This document shows positions 26,112-35,707 of a stretch of 50,198 nt of DNA, one piece after another; the stretch's first letter is position 1, and every line of letters starts with the position of its first letter. This stretch comes from Leptospiraceae bacterium (GTDB lineage: Bacteria > Spirochaetota > Leptospiria > Leptospirales > Leptonemataceae). The stretch spans positions 2,148-52,345 of the forward strand of contig JAGRNA010000018.1 of the NCBI GenBank assembly GCA_020441005.1. The letters are read 5' to 3'. The position numbers and the translations under genes are program-made. The notes beneath the pieces are model-generated. The model saw only the letters and a program-made list of their open reading frames with translations. It had not been told where the DNA came from and did no database searches.

Positions 26112-26746
26112 CGAAAGCTGCGCCTGTGCAAGGGAGTCGGTCCCAGGGTCTGAATGGCCGAACGATGGGCCCGCGTGCCATAGCCCTTGTGCTGCGCCAG
26201 GCCATAACCGGGAAACAGCCTGTCATACCGTCGCAGGCGCTCATCGCGCGCTGTTTTGGCCAGAATCGAGGCCGCCGCCACATGCAGTATTTTTTGATCA
26301 CCCTTCACAATCGATTCAAATCGGGTGGCGGGAAAACAAGCGTACAATTCATGAAAACGGTAGTTGCCGTCAATCCAGACGTGATCGATATGCAGGGCAC
26401 TGCGCTCGGCGCGCTGCAGGGCATGCGTCATTGCTTTTTGGATGGCCCCGTTGATATTCAGTTGATCCACCTGCCGGGCGGGTAGATGCACGACGGTTGT
26501 AAAAAGTGCCAGATGCCGGATGACAGCGGCGTAGCTTTCCCGCTCGTTGGTCTTGTGTTCCTTGGAATCGCTTAGGCCCTGTAATGCGGCCGGAATGCCA
26601 CTGGCGAATAGCGTCGCTGGAAAAACAACCAGGCCAACGCTAACCGGACCAGCCAAAGGACCGCGTCCGGCCTCATCCAGTCCGGCAACCAATGCACCTG
26701 GTCGGTCTGACCAGATGCGCTTTTCAAAATCAATTGTCGCCGGCAC
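26105..26746 (-). CDS. rnhB: Ribonuclease HII
   Basis: 213 residues. Catalytic acids are all visible: GLDEAGRGPLAGPV (Asp, Glu), HVWIDGNYRF (Asp) and SILAKTARDERL (Asp), plus SDSK and the C-terminal HKGYGT. It removes RNA from RNA-DNA hybrids and single ribonucleotides from DNA. The only plausible start is a GTG, 37 bp after rplS. Some RNase HII have SDSKxLs; here the sequence continues EHKTNERE, a minor deviation. Confidence 0.93.
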   Translation of the reverse strand: MPATIDFEKRIWSDRPGALVAGLDEAGRGPLAGPVSVGLVVFPATLFASGIPAALQGLSDSKEHKTNERESYAAVIRHLALFTTVVHLPARQVDQLNINGAIQKAMTHALQRAERSALHIDHVWIDGNYRFHELYACFPATRFESIVKGDQKILHVAAASILAKTARDERLRRYDRLFPGYGLAQHKGYGTRAHRSAIQTLGPTPLHRRSFRW

Positions 26747-26783
26747 GAATTACGCGGTCCGGGGGTCCGGAAAACGGGCCGGA

Positions 26784-27401
26784 CTATTTCCGGGCGGCTG
26801 TTTTCTTCTTTTTGGAAGCAGTCTTTTTGGCCGTCTGCTTCACTGCCGCCTTTTTGGCGACTTTTTTGGCCGCTTTTTTAGTGGCGCGCTTTTTCTTCGA
26901 CTTGGCGGCCTTGCGGGCTTCACTCTCGGCGTCGAACTTTACGGCTTCCTTGATGCGACCTTCCTTGCCGGACTTTTCGCGCAAATAATACAGCTTGGCG
27001 CGCCGAACCTTGCCATAGCGAGTCACGACGATCTTCTCGATCATCGGCGAGTGCCAGGGAAAAATCCGCTCCACACCGATCTCGTGCGAGATCCGACGGA
27101 CAATAAAAGACTTGCCCATTCCCGCTCCGCGAATGGAGATCACGTTGCCGCTATATAACTGCACCCGCTGCTTGTCGCCTTCCTTGATTTTATAATAAAC
27201 CTCAACTGTATCGCCAATCCCGAACGCGGGCCATTCCCGTCGCTGGGCCTGCATATCGACCGATGTGGCCACCAGGCCGCCTGCAATACGGATTTGCTCC
27301 TCTACTACGGGCGCCGGAGTTTCTGCTACTGCAGCCGCGTCTGTTTCGGCAGCTGCCACTGCTGCGGTCTCTTCATTTTCTGCCTGTTCATTCTCAGCCA
27401 T
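26784..27401 (-). CDS. rplS: Ribosomal protein L19 with long acidic N-terminal and Lys/Ala-rich C-terminal extensions
   Basis: 205 residues against about 115 for a standard L19. The core (~45-155) is clear: [29 protein letters not shown] and [33 protein letters not shown]. The first ~35 residues are Glu/Ala-rich. The last ~45 are a histone-H1-like run of [13 protein letters not shown] repeats. L19 sits at the 30S-50S interface. The start overlaps the trmD stop by 8 bp, so the two are coupled. Confidence 0.93.
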   Translation of the reverse strand: MAENEQAENEETAAVAAAETDAAAVAETPAPVVEEQIRIAGGLVATSVDMQAQRREWPAFGIGDTVEVYYKIKEGDKQRVQLYSGNVISIRGAGMGKSFIVRRISHEIGVERIFPWHSPMIEKIVVTRYGKVRRAKLYYLREKSGKEGRIKEAVKFDAESEARKAAKSKKKRATKKAAKKVAKKAAVKQTAKKTASKKKKTAARK

Positions 27402-28059
27402 TTTCTTTATTCCTGATTGCCGTTATCTCTTGCTGGCGCTCCTGGCGCCAGACCCGGACAGCCTGATGGTTTCCACTCAACAGAACCTCCGGTACCGCCC
27501 ATTCCCCGTATGTGGCTGGACGGGTATACTGGGGATATTCCAGCAAACCGTCCTCGTTGCTCTCTTCCAGGTGGCTCTCGTCGGACCCCATATACCCTGG
27601 TATCAGCCTGGTTATGGCTTCTATCAGGCACAGGGCCGGCAGGTCACCCGAACCGAGCACAAAATCGCCGAGGGAGACCTGGTAATCGACCAGGTGTTGC
27701 GCCACGCGCTCATCCACTCCCTCAAAGTAACCGCTCAGCAGGGTTAAACCCGGCAGTGCGGTAAAAGCACGCACTTGCTGCTGATCGAGTCGCCTACCAC
27801 GGGGGGTAAACAACACAACCGGCGAGCGTTCCGGCAGGGCCTGCAGAGCCCGATCGATGGGCCCGACTTCGAGGATCATCCCCGGTCCCCCGCCATACGG
27901 CGCGTCATCAATCCGTCCCTTCCGAGCCGGATCGGCAAAATCCCTGATATTCAGGGTATAAAGCTCAAACAGCTTTTTGGAAATGGCCCGCGCTGGCAAG
28001 CCTGATTTGGTATAATCAGCAAAACGCTCGGGAAAAAGTGTCAGTATTTGAAATCGCAT
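27394..28059 (-). CDS. trmD: tRNA (guanine37-N1)-methyltransferase
   Basis: 221 residues, shorter than the ~240-255 common in the family. Motifs: [31 protein letters not shown] (knot region), [14 protein letters not shown], and [11 protein letters not shown]. It methylates G37 of tRNAs reading CNN/GGN codons and prevents frameshifting. At the position of the catalytic Asp169 of E. coli TrmD (EDSF) the sequence reads EESN, a Glu for Asp. First gene of the trmD-rplS-rnhB-fliK-like run. Confidence 0.94.
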   Translation of the reverse strand: MRFQILTLFPERFADYTKSGLPARAISKKLFELYTLNIRDFADPARKGRIDDAPYGGGPGMILEVGPIDRALQALPERSPVVLFTPRGRRLDQQQVRAFTALPGLTLLSGYFEGVDERVAQHLVDYQVSLGDFVLGSGDLPALCLIEAITRLIPGYMGSDESHLEESNEDGLLEYPQYTRPATYGEWAVPEVLLSGNHQAVRVWRQERQQEITAIRNKENG

Positions 28060-28170
28060 GCGGCTCCAGTTTCAGGACAATATTGGATCAACGTCTTTCT
28101 GACCACTACAAAGCAAGGTGCGGGCAGTCCAGCCTCGCGGTTGCCCCGCAACGCGGCGCGATTGCCTGAG

Positions 28171-29472
28171 CTACACGGAACTCCGTGTCGGCCGGCGACT
28201 GCCAGGACCTTTTTTGCGGTCACCGCGCGGCGCTTGCTTACCCCGGTAGCCCCCATGGGGCCGGCTCTGCTGCTGGTGGTCTTTTTTAGCTGGTGCTGCT
28301 TTGCTTTGCCGATTCAGTTGCCCTGCCGCTGGCAGGGGATGAGTGGGCTTGAATCCAGGGGCTTCGCGGCGCTCTAGCGCCAGGCCAATCAGGCGTTCGA
28401 TACTCTGCAGCTGCTTGTATTCGTCCAGACACACCAAAGAAACAGCCTCGCCTGGACTACCGGCCCGGCCTGTGCGTCCGATACGGTGTACATAATCCTC
28501 CGGAACATGCGGCAGATCAAAATTGACTACCTGCGGCAGCTGATCTATATCGAGCCCGCGGGCAGCTATATCCGTGGCAACGAGAACCTGGATCCGTAAG
28601 CTTTTAAAATCGGCGAGGGCCTTCGTGCGCGCCGCCTGGCTTTTATTGCCATGAATGGCAGCGGCTTTGATCGCCTGTGTTTCCAGAAAGCGAGCCAGCT
28701 TGTTGGCTCCGTGCTTGGTGCGGCTGAATACCAGCACCTGATTCCAGTGATGCTCGGCGATCAAGTGCTGCAGCAGCCTGGACTTCTGATTCTTGTCCAC
28801 GGCATAGACCGACTGGGTCACCAAATCAATGGTGCTGTTCGGTGGACTGACCGAGATTTCGGTCGGATCGATTAATATGCTTCGCGCCAGCTTGCGAATT
28901 GGGTCCGAAAAGGTAGCCGAGAACAGCAAAGTCTGCCGGTCTTTGGGCAGCCGGGCCAATATTTTGCGAATATCATGGATAAAGCCCATATCCAGCATCC
29001 GGTCAGCCTCATCCAGGATCAGCACCTCCAGGCTTTTAAAATGGACCGCTTTTTGCTGATACAGGTCCAGCAGCCGGCCGGGGGTGGCGACCAGTACATC
29101 TACTCCCTGGCGCAGCTTTTTGATTTGGGGATTGATATTCACACCGCCAAAGACGACGGCGGCGCCTACATTCAGGTAGCGGCCGTAAGTCTCTACGCTG
29201 GCATGCACCTGCGCTGCCAGCTCGCGGGTGGGAGTCAAGATCAGGGCGCGCACCGGCTGCCCGGGCGCGCTCGGGCCGGCGCTCAGCTTCTGCAAAACAG
29301 GCAGAGTAAAACCGGCTGTCTTGCCCGTGCCGGTCTGCGCTGCAGCCAGCACATCCTGGTCTTGTAAAATGGCCGGAATCACCTGCGACTGGATCGGGGT
29401 GGGACTAGTATAACCCTCATCCGAGAGTGCTTTTTGAATTTGGACGGAAAGTCCCATTTGATTGAATTGCAT
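28171..29472 (-). CDS. DEAD-box ATP-dependent RNA helicase (RhlE-like)
   Basis: 433 residues from the ATG at 29472, which gives the usual MQFNQMGLS... start; ATGs further upstream lack ribosome sites. Q motif ([13 protein letters not shown]), motif I AQTGTGKT, Ia [13 protein letters not shown] as [15 protein letters not shown] as FSATF, and motif [12 protein letters not shown] are present. The C-terminal tail (~370-433) is basic and Gln/Pro-rich, typical of RhlE-like proteins acting on ribosome assembly or mRNA decay. Confidence 0.93.
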   Translation of the reverse strand: MQFNQMGLSVQIQKALSDEGYTSPTPIQSQVIPAILQDQDVLAAAQTGTGKTAGFTLPVLQKLSAGPSAPGQPVRALILTPTRELAAQVHASVETYGRYLNVGAAVVFGGVNINPQIKKLRQGVDVLVATPGRLLDLYQQKAVHFKSLEVLILDEADRMLDMGFIHDIRKILARLPKDRQTLLFSATFSDPIRKLARSILIDPTEISVSPPNSTIDLVTQSVYAVDKNQKSRLLQHLIAEHHWNQVLVFSRTKHGANKLARFLETQAIKAAAIHGNKSQAARTKALADFKSLRIQVLVATDIAARGLDIDQLPQVVNFDLPHVPEDYVHRIGRTGRAGSPGEAVSLVCLDEYKQLQSIERLIGLALERREAPGFKPTHPLPAAGQLNRQSKAAPAKKDHQQQSRPHGGYRGKQAPRGDRKKGPGSRRPTRSSV

Positions 29473-29580
29473 TGCGGGGGAGTAAGTTCGAAAGATCCGC
29501 ATGCTGCGCTGGCAGCGAATCTCAGGAAACTGGGTGAAAGGTTGCGCCACTGTTTCCAGGTCCCCCTGACAGACAGCAAC

Positions 29581-29613
29581 AAAAAAACATGGCCCACGCC
29601 TTTCTGTTGGGCC
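29581..29613 (-). terminator. Rho-independent terminator downstream of the CASTOR/POLLUX-like gene
   Basis: On the minus strand GGCCCA (29613-29608) and TGGGCC (29596-29591) form a 6-bp stem around an 11-base loop. AT-G and then seven Ts (29587-29581) follow. It lies ~75 bp after the channel gene's stop and before the helicase start, so those two genes are separate units. Confidence 0.7.
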
Positions 29614-29685
29614 CTGCCCCGCAGTTAGATGCCGCTTACAACAGGCTGTTGAGCGATAAAAGCTGCAGCGGGCGGGATTGTTGCG

Positions 29686-31647
29686 TCAGAGTTCATCTTC
29701 AGCCAGCACAATCAGCGTATCCATTGCATGCGGTCTGATCCGCTCGTTTTTCGGCAGATTGATGCGCACCCCAAAGTTGGCATGCACGTCCTGAATCTCC
29801 TGGTAACGCCGGTAGCCGATAAAAACCTCGCCCCGTTTTTGGGCCAGTTCGATCAAATCGGCGACGCTCAACACCTCCGGCAGTGACTCCAGATAAAGAT
29901 GCAGCGGTTTCAAATAGATTTCCGACCCGGCATCAGAGAACAGCACTTCGTATACCGCCAGAATATCCGGGTTCTCGGCGACTTGCGCCATGATCTTGGA
30001 AATCATTTGATGCGAGATAATGGTGTCGTTGACTCCGGTGCGGGCGACCAGCTCCAGGTTGTCGGAATTCATGACCTCCGTGATCAGCTGGGTATGCACC
30101 CCATTGCCGCTTTGGCGGCTGTAATCCGCCAGAATTTCACGGATCAATAACAGGCGTGTAATCGTTTCGGAGTCCAGCTTCTCGGTATCATCCTCAATTT
30201 CATTTAATAAAATTACATTGTTGTACTCATGAACTTGCAACCGGCGCAGGTCTGATTCCTTAAGAGAGTTGGCCGCCTTGAATTCGATCTGAATAGCCGG
30301 ATTGGCCTGGATCAGAGCTTCCATCTCCATCTGCCGGGCCTGCGCACCGGGCGGCAGTACAATATGAATCATGGAACCCGGCAAAATGTAATTAGCGTAT
30401 TCCTGGATAATGATCGGACATTTGGCATTCCAGCCGATGATCAGTTCCTTTTCGATCGCCGGCTGTAGCCGTTTGGTGCACAATGGCAGACCGCCGGGCA
30501 CGACGGCATTCTGCGGCGAAAAGCGGATCGCGGAGTCATCCCGGGCAATAATAATCACCGCATCATCGGCCTGCATGGCGTAATCATTGTCCGGTTTGAG
30601 GCTGCACTGCCCGTCGCTATGGCGCACACCGATTGGCACTCCCTCTACAAAGCGGTAGGCCAACTCGGCAAAAGTAAAAGAGCTATAGTTTCCTTTGTGA
30701 AAGTAAATTTCGGAACCGTCAAATCCAATCAGCGTGGCATAAACAACAGCCAAACCGGAACTGCGCGATGTCTGCACGATGATCCGGGCAACGATATCAC
30801 GCGTGTTGACCATCGTGATGTTATCCGGGGCCAGATTGGTCATCACCTCTCGTTTGGTCAGATCGTGCACCTCTGCAATTATATTCGCTTTGGATGCATC
30901 GTCTTTAGAACTGGCTACAACCGCCAGAATGGCTTTCAGGGCCTTGGCATCGCTGGTCGCTTTTTCACCTTCCGGAGCGGCCTCATTGGCCTCGGGTAAC
31001 ACGATGACCGACTTGCAGTCGGTGACAGAAACTCGCGCCAGTGAATCGATAGAACTGATCTGGCCGGTGCGGGTGATGATGCGTGTATTGCCTGTTTGGG
31101 GCAGACGTTCGTTCAGATAGGCATCCATTTCTTCCTTGGGTTCTTCTGCTAGAATCACCACAGCGGCATCGCGCCTCGAAGCGTTCGCTTCAATCAGTTC
31201 GCGAACGATCTCCACAACCATTTCGCCCCAGCCCAGGATCAGGATGTGCCCTTTTTCAATCACGCGGCTGCGGCCCTTTTTGAGATCCGCTATGCGCTCA
31301 TCGAGCTGCGTTGTGATGAATGCGATGACTGCCGAAAAAAAGATCAACCCCAGAAATACAGTCAGCATGCCTACCAGCTTCATGACGATTGTGTTTTCGC
31401 CATCCTCGGCCATCGCGCCCGGGTCGGTAATTTGCAGGAAGCTGAGCCACAGATCGTTGAGTATCACCGACACTGCGATACTATGACCCAGCGCCGACTC
31501 GACTATGACCCTTAATATGGCGGTCAAGACGAAGGCGGCCAGAAACAGCAGCAAGAGTGATAGAAAAACCGACCGCGGGCCGGATGCCATAAAATTATCG
31601 AAGCGATAACGCCAAATGTCTTTCCAGCTGTTCTTTTTCATCTGCAT
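29686..31647 (-). CDS. CASTOR/POLLUX-like ion channel protein with RCK domains
   Basis: About 653 residues from the ATG at 31647, with AGCAGG ~8 bp upstream; a GTG at 31674 and an ATG at 31641 are alternatives. Two membrane segments (~25-48 and ~88-110) flank a pore-like loop. Then comes a long cytoplasmic part with a Rossmann RCK unit (GHILILGWGEMVVEIVRELIEA) and a second RCK-like half (~430-560). Layout and sequence match the bacterial relatives of plant CASTOR/POLLUX and of RCK-gated K+ or cation channels. No canonical TVGYG filter is present, as expected for this family. Ion specificity unknown. Confidence 0.8.
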   Translation of the reverse strand: MQMKKNSWKDIWRYRFDNFMASGPRSVFLSLLLLFLAAFVLTAILRVIVESALGHSIAVSVILNDLWLSFLQITDPGAMAEDGENTIVMKLVGMLTVFLGLIFFSAVIAFITTQLDERIADLKKGRSRVIEKGHILILGWGEMVVEIVRELIEANASRRDAAVVILAEEPKEEMDAYLNERLPQTGNTRIITRTGQISSIDSLARVSVTDCKSVIVLPEANEAAPEGEKATSDAKALKAILAVVASSKDDASKANIIAEVHDLTKREVMTNLAPDNITMVNTRDIVARIIVQTSRSSGLAVVYATLIGFDGSEIYFHKGNYSSFTFAELAYRFVEGVPIGVRHSDGQCSLKPDNDYAMQADDAVIIIARDDSAIRFSPQNAVVPGGLPLCTKRLQPAIEKELIIGWNAKCPIIIQEYANYILPGSMIHIVLPPGAQARQMEMEALIQANPAIQIEFKAANSLKESDLRRLQVHEYNNVILLNEIEDDTEKLDSETITRLLLIREILADYSRQSGNGVHTQLITEVMNSDNLELVARTGVNDTIISHQMISKIMAQVAENPDILAVYEVLFSDAGSEIYLKPLHLYLESLPEVLSVADLIELAQKRGEVFIGYRRYQEIQDVHANFGVRINLPKNERIRPHAMDTLIVLAEDEL

Positions 31648-31841
31648 ATTCGGGCCTGCTCCCTGTAAACTCACTCAGCACCGCTGCCGCCAAACTACAA
31701 ACCGACGTATCGAGCGGCATGCACGGTTCAGCCTGGCAGATCCCGCATGGCCTGGCAAGCCAAATCAGACCAAGAGTGCAAAAAGAGACGCTTATCTCAT
31801 TGACCCCTGGCAACCTGTGCTCCAGTCTGGACCTGAAGTCC

Positions 31842-33518
31842 ATGAACAACTCCGTTTTATTTATTCAATTTCGTATACCGGACAAGGTGAATCGCATCCG
31901 CAACCTGGCCTTTTTGCTGGGTTTGATCGGCCTTTTGGCCAGCCTGCCTTCTGCCGAGTACAGGACGGACACTGGCCTGGATCAGCTGGAGCTTGGTCCG
32001 GCCGAGCTCTATGGGGCAGGCCGCCCGACAAATATGGTCGTCTGGGACGACGGTCAGGCCAGCATACCCGCTGTCGAATTCCGGATAGACCGCAGCGCAA
32101 GCGATGCCGCCGAACTGGCCAAACTCGATCAAATCTATCGGGTACGGACTGGCAGTATCGAGATTCGCAGCAAGGCCGGCTACGGGGAAGGCGCAGTACT
32201 GGGCAAGGCCTGGCGACATGCTCTGGTAGAGCTGATGGATGAAAGTGCAAGCAATCCAGATCAGGCCCGGGAATCCGGCTGGTACGCCGTGCGGGTCCTC
32301 AATATCAGCTTTAATGCCGAAGGCAATGTCGACGACGAAACTTCTATCGAAGGCTTTGTGCCAGTGAGTGCTGTCCAGAGCCTTGCCGGTCGCGACAGCT
32401 TTACCCTTCTGGCTCATGATGTAGATTTTAAGGATATTTATGAATATAACTACCTCAGCCTGGTGGCCTGGCCTTTCCGCCTTTTGGTTGTATTCAATGT
32501 CATCTGGCTTTTGTACATCTTTGCCTTTGTGATGATGCCGGTTTACATTCTGGTGATGTATATTGCCGCCCTGCTGAACTGGATCTATGCGGCGATTACG
32601 GAGCGCAACAATATGGAACTGGTGCAATTTATGATCCGCGCCGAACACTACCGCTGGAAAATGATGTGCGCTCTGAGCGGGGCAGTCGATCACATCCCCC
32701 ATATTGATATTTATGCCCGTGAGAAACGCAGCTTCCCGCTTTCTTTTTATGCCAATCCCGACGAAAGACTGAGCCGGGTCGGTGTGCTGGTACGGGCGGC
32801 TCTCTTGCCGGCCTGGTTTTATGCCGGCAGCACCCTGGCTGGTCTGGCCGGCGATCTGATTCATGAGTACGCAGCCTATGCGGTTGGCTTTCTGTTCCTG
32901 CTGCCCTTCCTGATTCTCGGACTATTAGGTCTGGCATACTCGCTTCTGCAGCTGACTGCGTGGGTTTTGCAGGCCGCCACCGGACGCTCGGCTTTGGGTA
33001 TTCTCAACGCCATGTTTGCCATAGCAGCTTTGTTTACTCTGCTACAGGCCCTGTTTTTGGGCTGGAAAAGTGATTTGTCCGCCTTGCAGGAATTGTGGTC
33101 CCGACCAGTGGAAAGCGGCGATGAAGAAGGCATGGATGATGAACCCTATGATCAGGATCCGGACTGGTATACTCCAAACGACAGCCAGGAGATAGAATCA
33201 AGTTTGTTAATTATCTTCCTGTTGGTTTATTTTACCTTCCCGCTCTACTTTTTTATCTGGATCGCACGCATTATGAAGCTAATGGGCGATGATCCCTTTA
33301 CCCACCTATTGCTGATGATTCTGTCTGGTATGTTGTACGGCAGTTTTCTTTTGCCGCAATACTACCGCCGCTCGGAACGATTACAGAAAAAAGAGCCCGC
33401 GGTTTTATTTGAAATTGTACTATTTATACCGGTGATCAATATTCTATTTGCCCCGTTTATTATTCAGTATGGACTAAACCGCTACGACCGGGCCCGCCGC
33501 AAGCTGGCCGGAGAATAG
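31842..33518 (+). CDS. Multi-pass membrane protein with N-terminal SH3-like domain
   Basis: 558 residues from the ATG at 31842; the longer open frame would overlap the divergent channel gene's upstream region. An N-terminal signal/anchor is followed by a ~100-residue extracytoplasmic domain reading like bacterial SH3 (YRVRTGSIEIRSKAG...LGKAWRHALVEL...WYAVRV...EGFVPVSAVQ). Then come about eight membrane segments, with a cytoplasmic loop at ~265-325 and an acidic segment (~425-450, EEGMDDEPYDQDPD). No family name recognised. It may sense or bind the cell wall, which is inference from the SH3-like part. Confidence 0.65.
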   Translation: MNNSVLFIQFRIPDKVNRIRNLAFLLGLIGLLASLPSAEYRTDTGLDQLELGPAELYGAGRPTNMVVWDDGQASIPAVEFRIDRSASDAAELAKLDQIYRVRTGSIEIRSKAGYGEGAVLGKAWRHALVELMDESASNPDQARESGWYAVRVLNISFNAEGNVDDETSIEGFVPVSAVQSLAGRDSFTLLAHDVDFKDIYEYNYLSLVAWPFRLLVVFNVIWLLYIFAFVMMPVYILVMYIAALLNWIYAAITERNNMELVQFMIRAEHYRWKMMCALSGAVDHIPHIDIYAREKRSFPLSFYANPDERLSRVGVLVRAALLPAWFYAGSTLAGLAGDLIHEYAAYAVGFLFLLPFLILGLLGLAYSLLQLTAWVLQAATGRSALGILNAMFAIAALFTLLQALFLGWKSDLSALQELWSRPVESGDEEGMDDEPYDQDPDWYTPNDSQEIESSLLIIFLLVYFTFPLYFFIWIARIMKLMGDDPFTHLLLMILSGMLYGSFLLPQYYRRSERLQKKEPAVLFEIVLFIPVINILFAPFIIQYGLNRYDRARRKLAGE

Positions 33519-33557
33519 ATCGCAAGTGGCGGTGATTTGCAGGAGAAAATCGGCGGA

Positions 33558-35624
33558 TTAAACCCGGAAAAAACGGACTTTCTGCCGGGTGTTCTGCACA
33601 GAATCGTTCAGCGTTTTGATGGTTTCAGTGATTTTCTGCGAGCCGCCGGCAAAATTCTGGGTCCGTTCATTCAGTTCCTGGATGGCGCGCGCGATTTCCA
33701 GCACAGCCTCTTTTTGGGTCTGCATCAGCTGCTTGATGGTATCGGCAGCTTTGCGGACTGATTCCGAGCGCTGGTTCACCTGCTCCTGGCTCTGCGACTG
33801 CTGCTGCACAATCCCGTGCAGTTCAGCGACCATGCCGCCGGTTTCCTCAACATAGTCAAGCATGGACGCAATGACCTTGCTGGCCTGTTCAATCGCCGCG
33901 CTGCCTTTTTGCGTTTCGACAGCGCTCGATCGAATTAATTCTTCGATATCACGAATGCTGCGGGCGGTCTGATCAGCCAGCCGGGAGATTTCTTCGGCCA
34001 CGACCGCAAAACCGCGCCCGGCGTCTCCGGCCCGGGCCGATTCGATGGATGCATTCAATGCCAGCAAATTGACTTTTTCTGAAATATCATTAATAATGCC
34101 GGTGGCCGCTTCCACTTCGTTCACGACCGACTGGATCCGCTGCATACTGTCTTTCATATTCTGCAGCGCCCCGGTAGCCGTAGCGCTTTGGTTGGCCATA
34201 GACTGTGCCATCCGGGCCGTCTCTTCAAACTGGGCGCTCATTTGCTGCACAAGTTGGGCAACAGTATGATTTTCCTGATTCAACTGGCCGAGTTCACCAA
34301 CCTGCCCCTCCGCATGATCACTGGCAACAGCCAGTCCGCGCGCAATTTGATCCGTTGTCGCCTGGATTTCTTCTGCAATAGCCGCCTGGCCCTGGGCGCT
34401 ACTGCTGAAATCAATAGCCTGATCCTGCATACTACTGCCCTGCACCGTTTGCGTTTCGACCAGCTGACGGATATCAACAATCACATCCCTGATTCTTTCC
34501 ATAAAAGAATTAAACTGTATTGAAAGTTTATCTAGTTCATCATGGGTGTCTTCGCGCACCGGCAGGCGCACAGTCAGATCGCCCTCACCCTGGCTCAAAT
34601 CCGCCAAAGAATCGGTTACCTGCAGAATACCGCTGCGAATACGACGCACCCCGCGCACAATAATGGCAAAAGTCAAAAGGCCGACCAGCAAGACCATTAC
34701 ACCCAGACCAATCTGCAGATTGCGCCCCAGGGCCAGCAGTTCTTTTTCATTACGACCCAGCAGCACCTTGCCGATCACTTCTTTTTTGTAATCCAGCAAA
34801 TCAATCGCATAGATGTACATTTGACCGGTATGCCGGTATTGACCATCCTGCATTTTTGCCAGCCGGGGCCGGAACTGAATCTGGGCCTTGAAATCGTCGT
34901 TGGATACTGCCACCACCTGATAGTCACCCAGAGCAAACATTTTTGCCTTCAATGCCGGTTCATTAATAATGGATGCCGGGTCGGGCTTGAGCAATACGGC
35001 CAGCCGCTCGGTGGGAGCCAGATCATCAAAGAGCTGTTGAAAACCAAACAATAGCTCTGCCGATCCGTAGTAGCGTCCCTGCCGAATCACCGGTGCCAGT
35101 CCCCTGATCACCAGGCCCCCGCGTCCGACCTCCACACCGCGGATGGATTTCTTGTTCCGACTGACGTCCAGCACAGTTTGCCGAAAGGCCGAGATATCAT
35201 CGCCGCCGTCTTTTTGGCCCGGTTCGCGCCACATCCGCAGAAAGCTGCGGGCTGGCGGTTTATGATAATGCAGCTTGATCAGCTTTAATCCTAAATTTTG
35301 TTTTATATCATTATATACCGGAGTGACCTTATTGCGCAAACAGCGGCGACCGGTATCTTCCGGCAAATCATAGCAGTCTTCTACACCGGGATAATCAGCC
35401 ATGATGGTGGCCACCCATAGCGCCTGATTTTGCAGCGCCTCAATAGACCCTTGCAGCTGCCGACCCCGAAATTCCAGATTTGTGCGTATATCGCCCTCGA
35501 GAATACTGCCGGTAAACCAGCTCATTACCGCCCAGGCGACGACCCAGAGCGGCAGACTGAAAATTGCAAGGGGGACAAGAAAGCGGGTTATAATGCTTGA
35601 GAAATGAAAATTAAAAAATTTCAT
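33558..35624 (-). CDS. Methyl-accepting chemotaxis protein, dCache-type sensor
   Basis: 688 residues. TM1 (~12-36) is followed by a large periplasmic sensor (~40-300) with KLHYHKPPARSFLRMW...DDISAFRQTVLDV, the double-Cache type known from many bacterial chemoreceptors. TM2 (~305-325), HAMP (~326-380) and the cytoplasmic signalling hairpin follow, the last with the tip NLLALNASIESARAGDAGRGFAVVAEEI. No CheR/B-binding pentapeptide at the C-terminus. The ligand is unknown. No other chemotaxis gene is nearby. Confidence 0.93.
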   Translation of the reverse strand: MKFFNFHFSSIITRFLVPLAIFSLPLWVVAWAVMSWFTGSILEGDIRTNLEFRGRQLQGSIEALQNQALWVATIMADYPGVEDCYDLPEDTGRRCLRNKVTPVYNDIKQNLGLKLIKLHYHKPPARSFLRMWREPGQKDGGDDISAFRQTVLDVSRNKKSIRGVEVGRGGLVIRGLAPVIRQGRYYGSAELLFGFQQLFDDLAPTERLAVLLKPDPASIINEPALKAKMFALGDYQVVAVSNDDFKAQIQFRPRLAKMQDGQYRHTGQMYIYAIDLLDYKKEVIGKVLLGRNEKELLALGRNLQIGLGVMVLLVGLLTFAIIVRGVRRIRSGILQVTDSLADLSQGEGDLTVRLPVREDTHDELDKLSIQFNSFMERIRDVIVDIRQLVETQTVQGSSMQDQAIDFSSSAQGQAAIAEEIQATTDQIARGLAVASDHAEGQVGELGQLNQENHTVAQLVQQMSAQFEETARMAQSMANQSATATGALQNMKDSMQRIQSVVNEVEAATGIINDISEKVNLLALNASIESARAGDAGRGFAVVAEEISRLADQTARSIRDIEELIRSSAVETQKGSAAIEQASKVIASMLDYVEETGGMVAELHGIVQQQSQSQEQVNQRSESVRKAADTIKQLMQTQKEAVLEIARAIQELNERTQNFAGGSQKITETIKTLNDSVQNTRQKVRFFRV

Positions 35625-35655
35625 ATGCTGTACTGCAATACCGGCCCAGACGGCC

Positions 35656-35684
35656 AGTCAGTCCTGACAAAAGGTTTTTACCTG
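35656..35684. other. Hairpin between PHP gene and chemoreceptor gene
   Basis: CTGAC and GTCAG flank an inner AGGT-TTTT-ACCT hairpin. It could be a weak attenuator or terminator for the upstream minus-strand PHP gene, but there is no clear T-run on that strand. Confidence 0.3.
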
Positions 35685-35707
35685 TCAGTGAAGCGGCAAG
35701 CATATTT

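Noticed and set aside
28180-28200. Hairpin ACACGG/CCGTGT at the helicase gene end as a terminator
   Set aside because: It lies in the last codons and has no T-run on the minus strand.
31719-31841. N-terminal extension of the SH3-like multi-TM protein
   Set aside because: Would overlap the upstream region of the divergent channel gene and lacks a ribosome site; the ATG at 31842 gives a direct membrane-export start.
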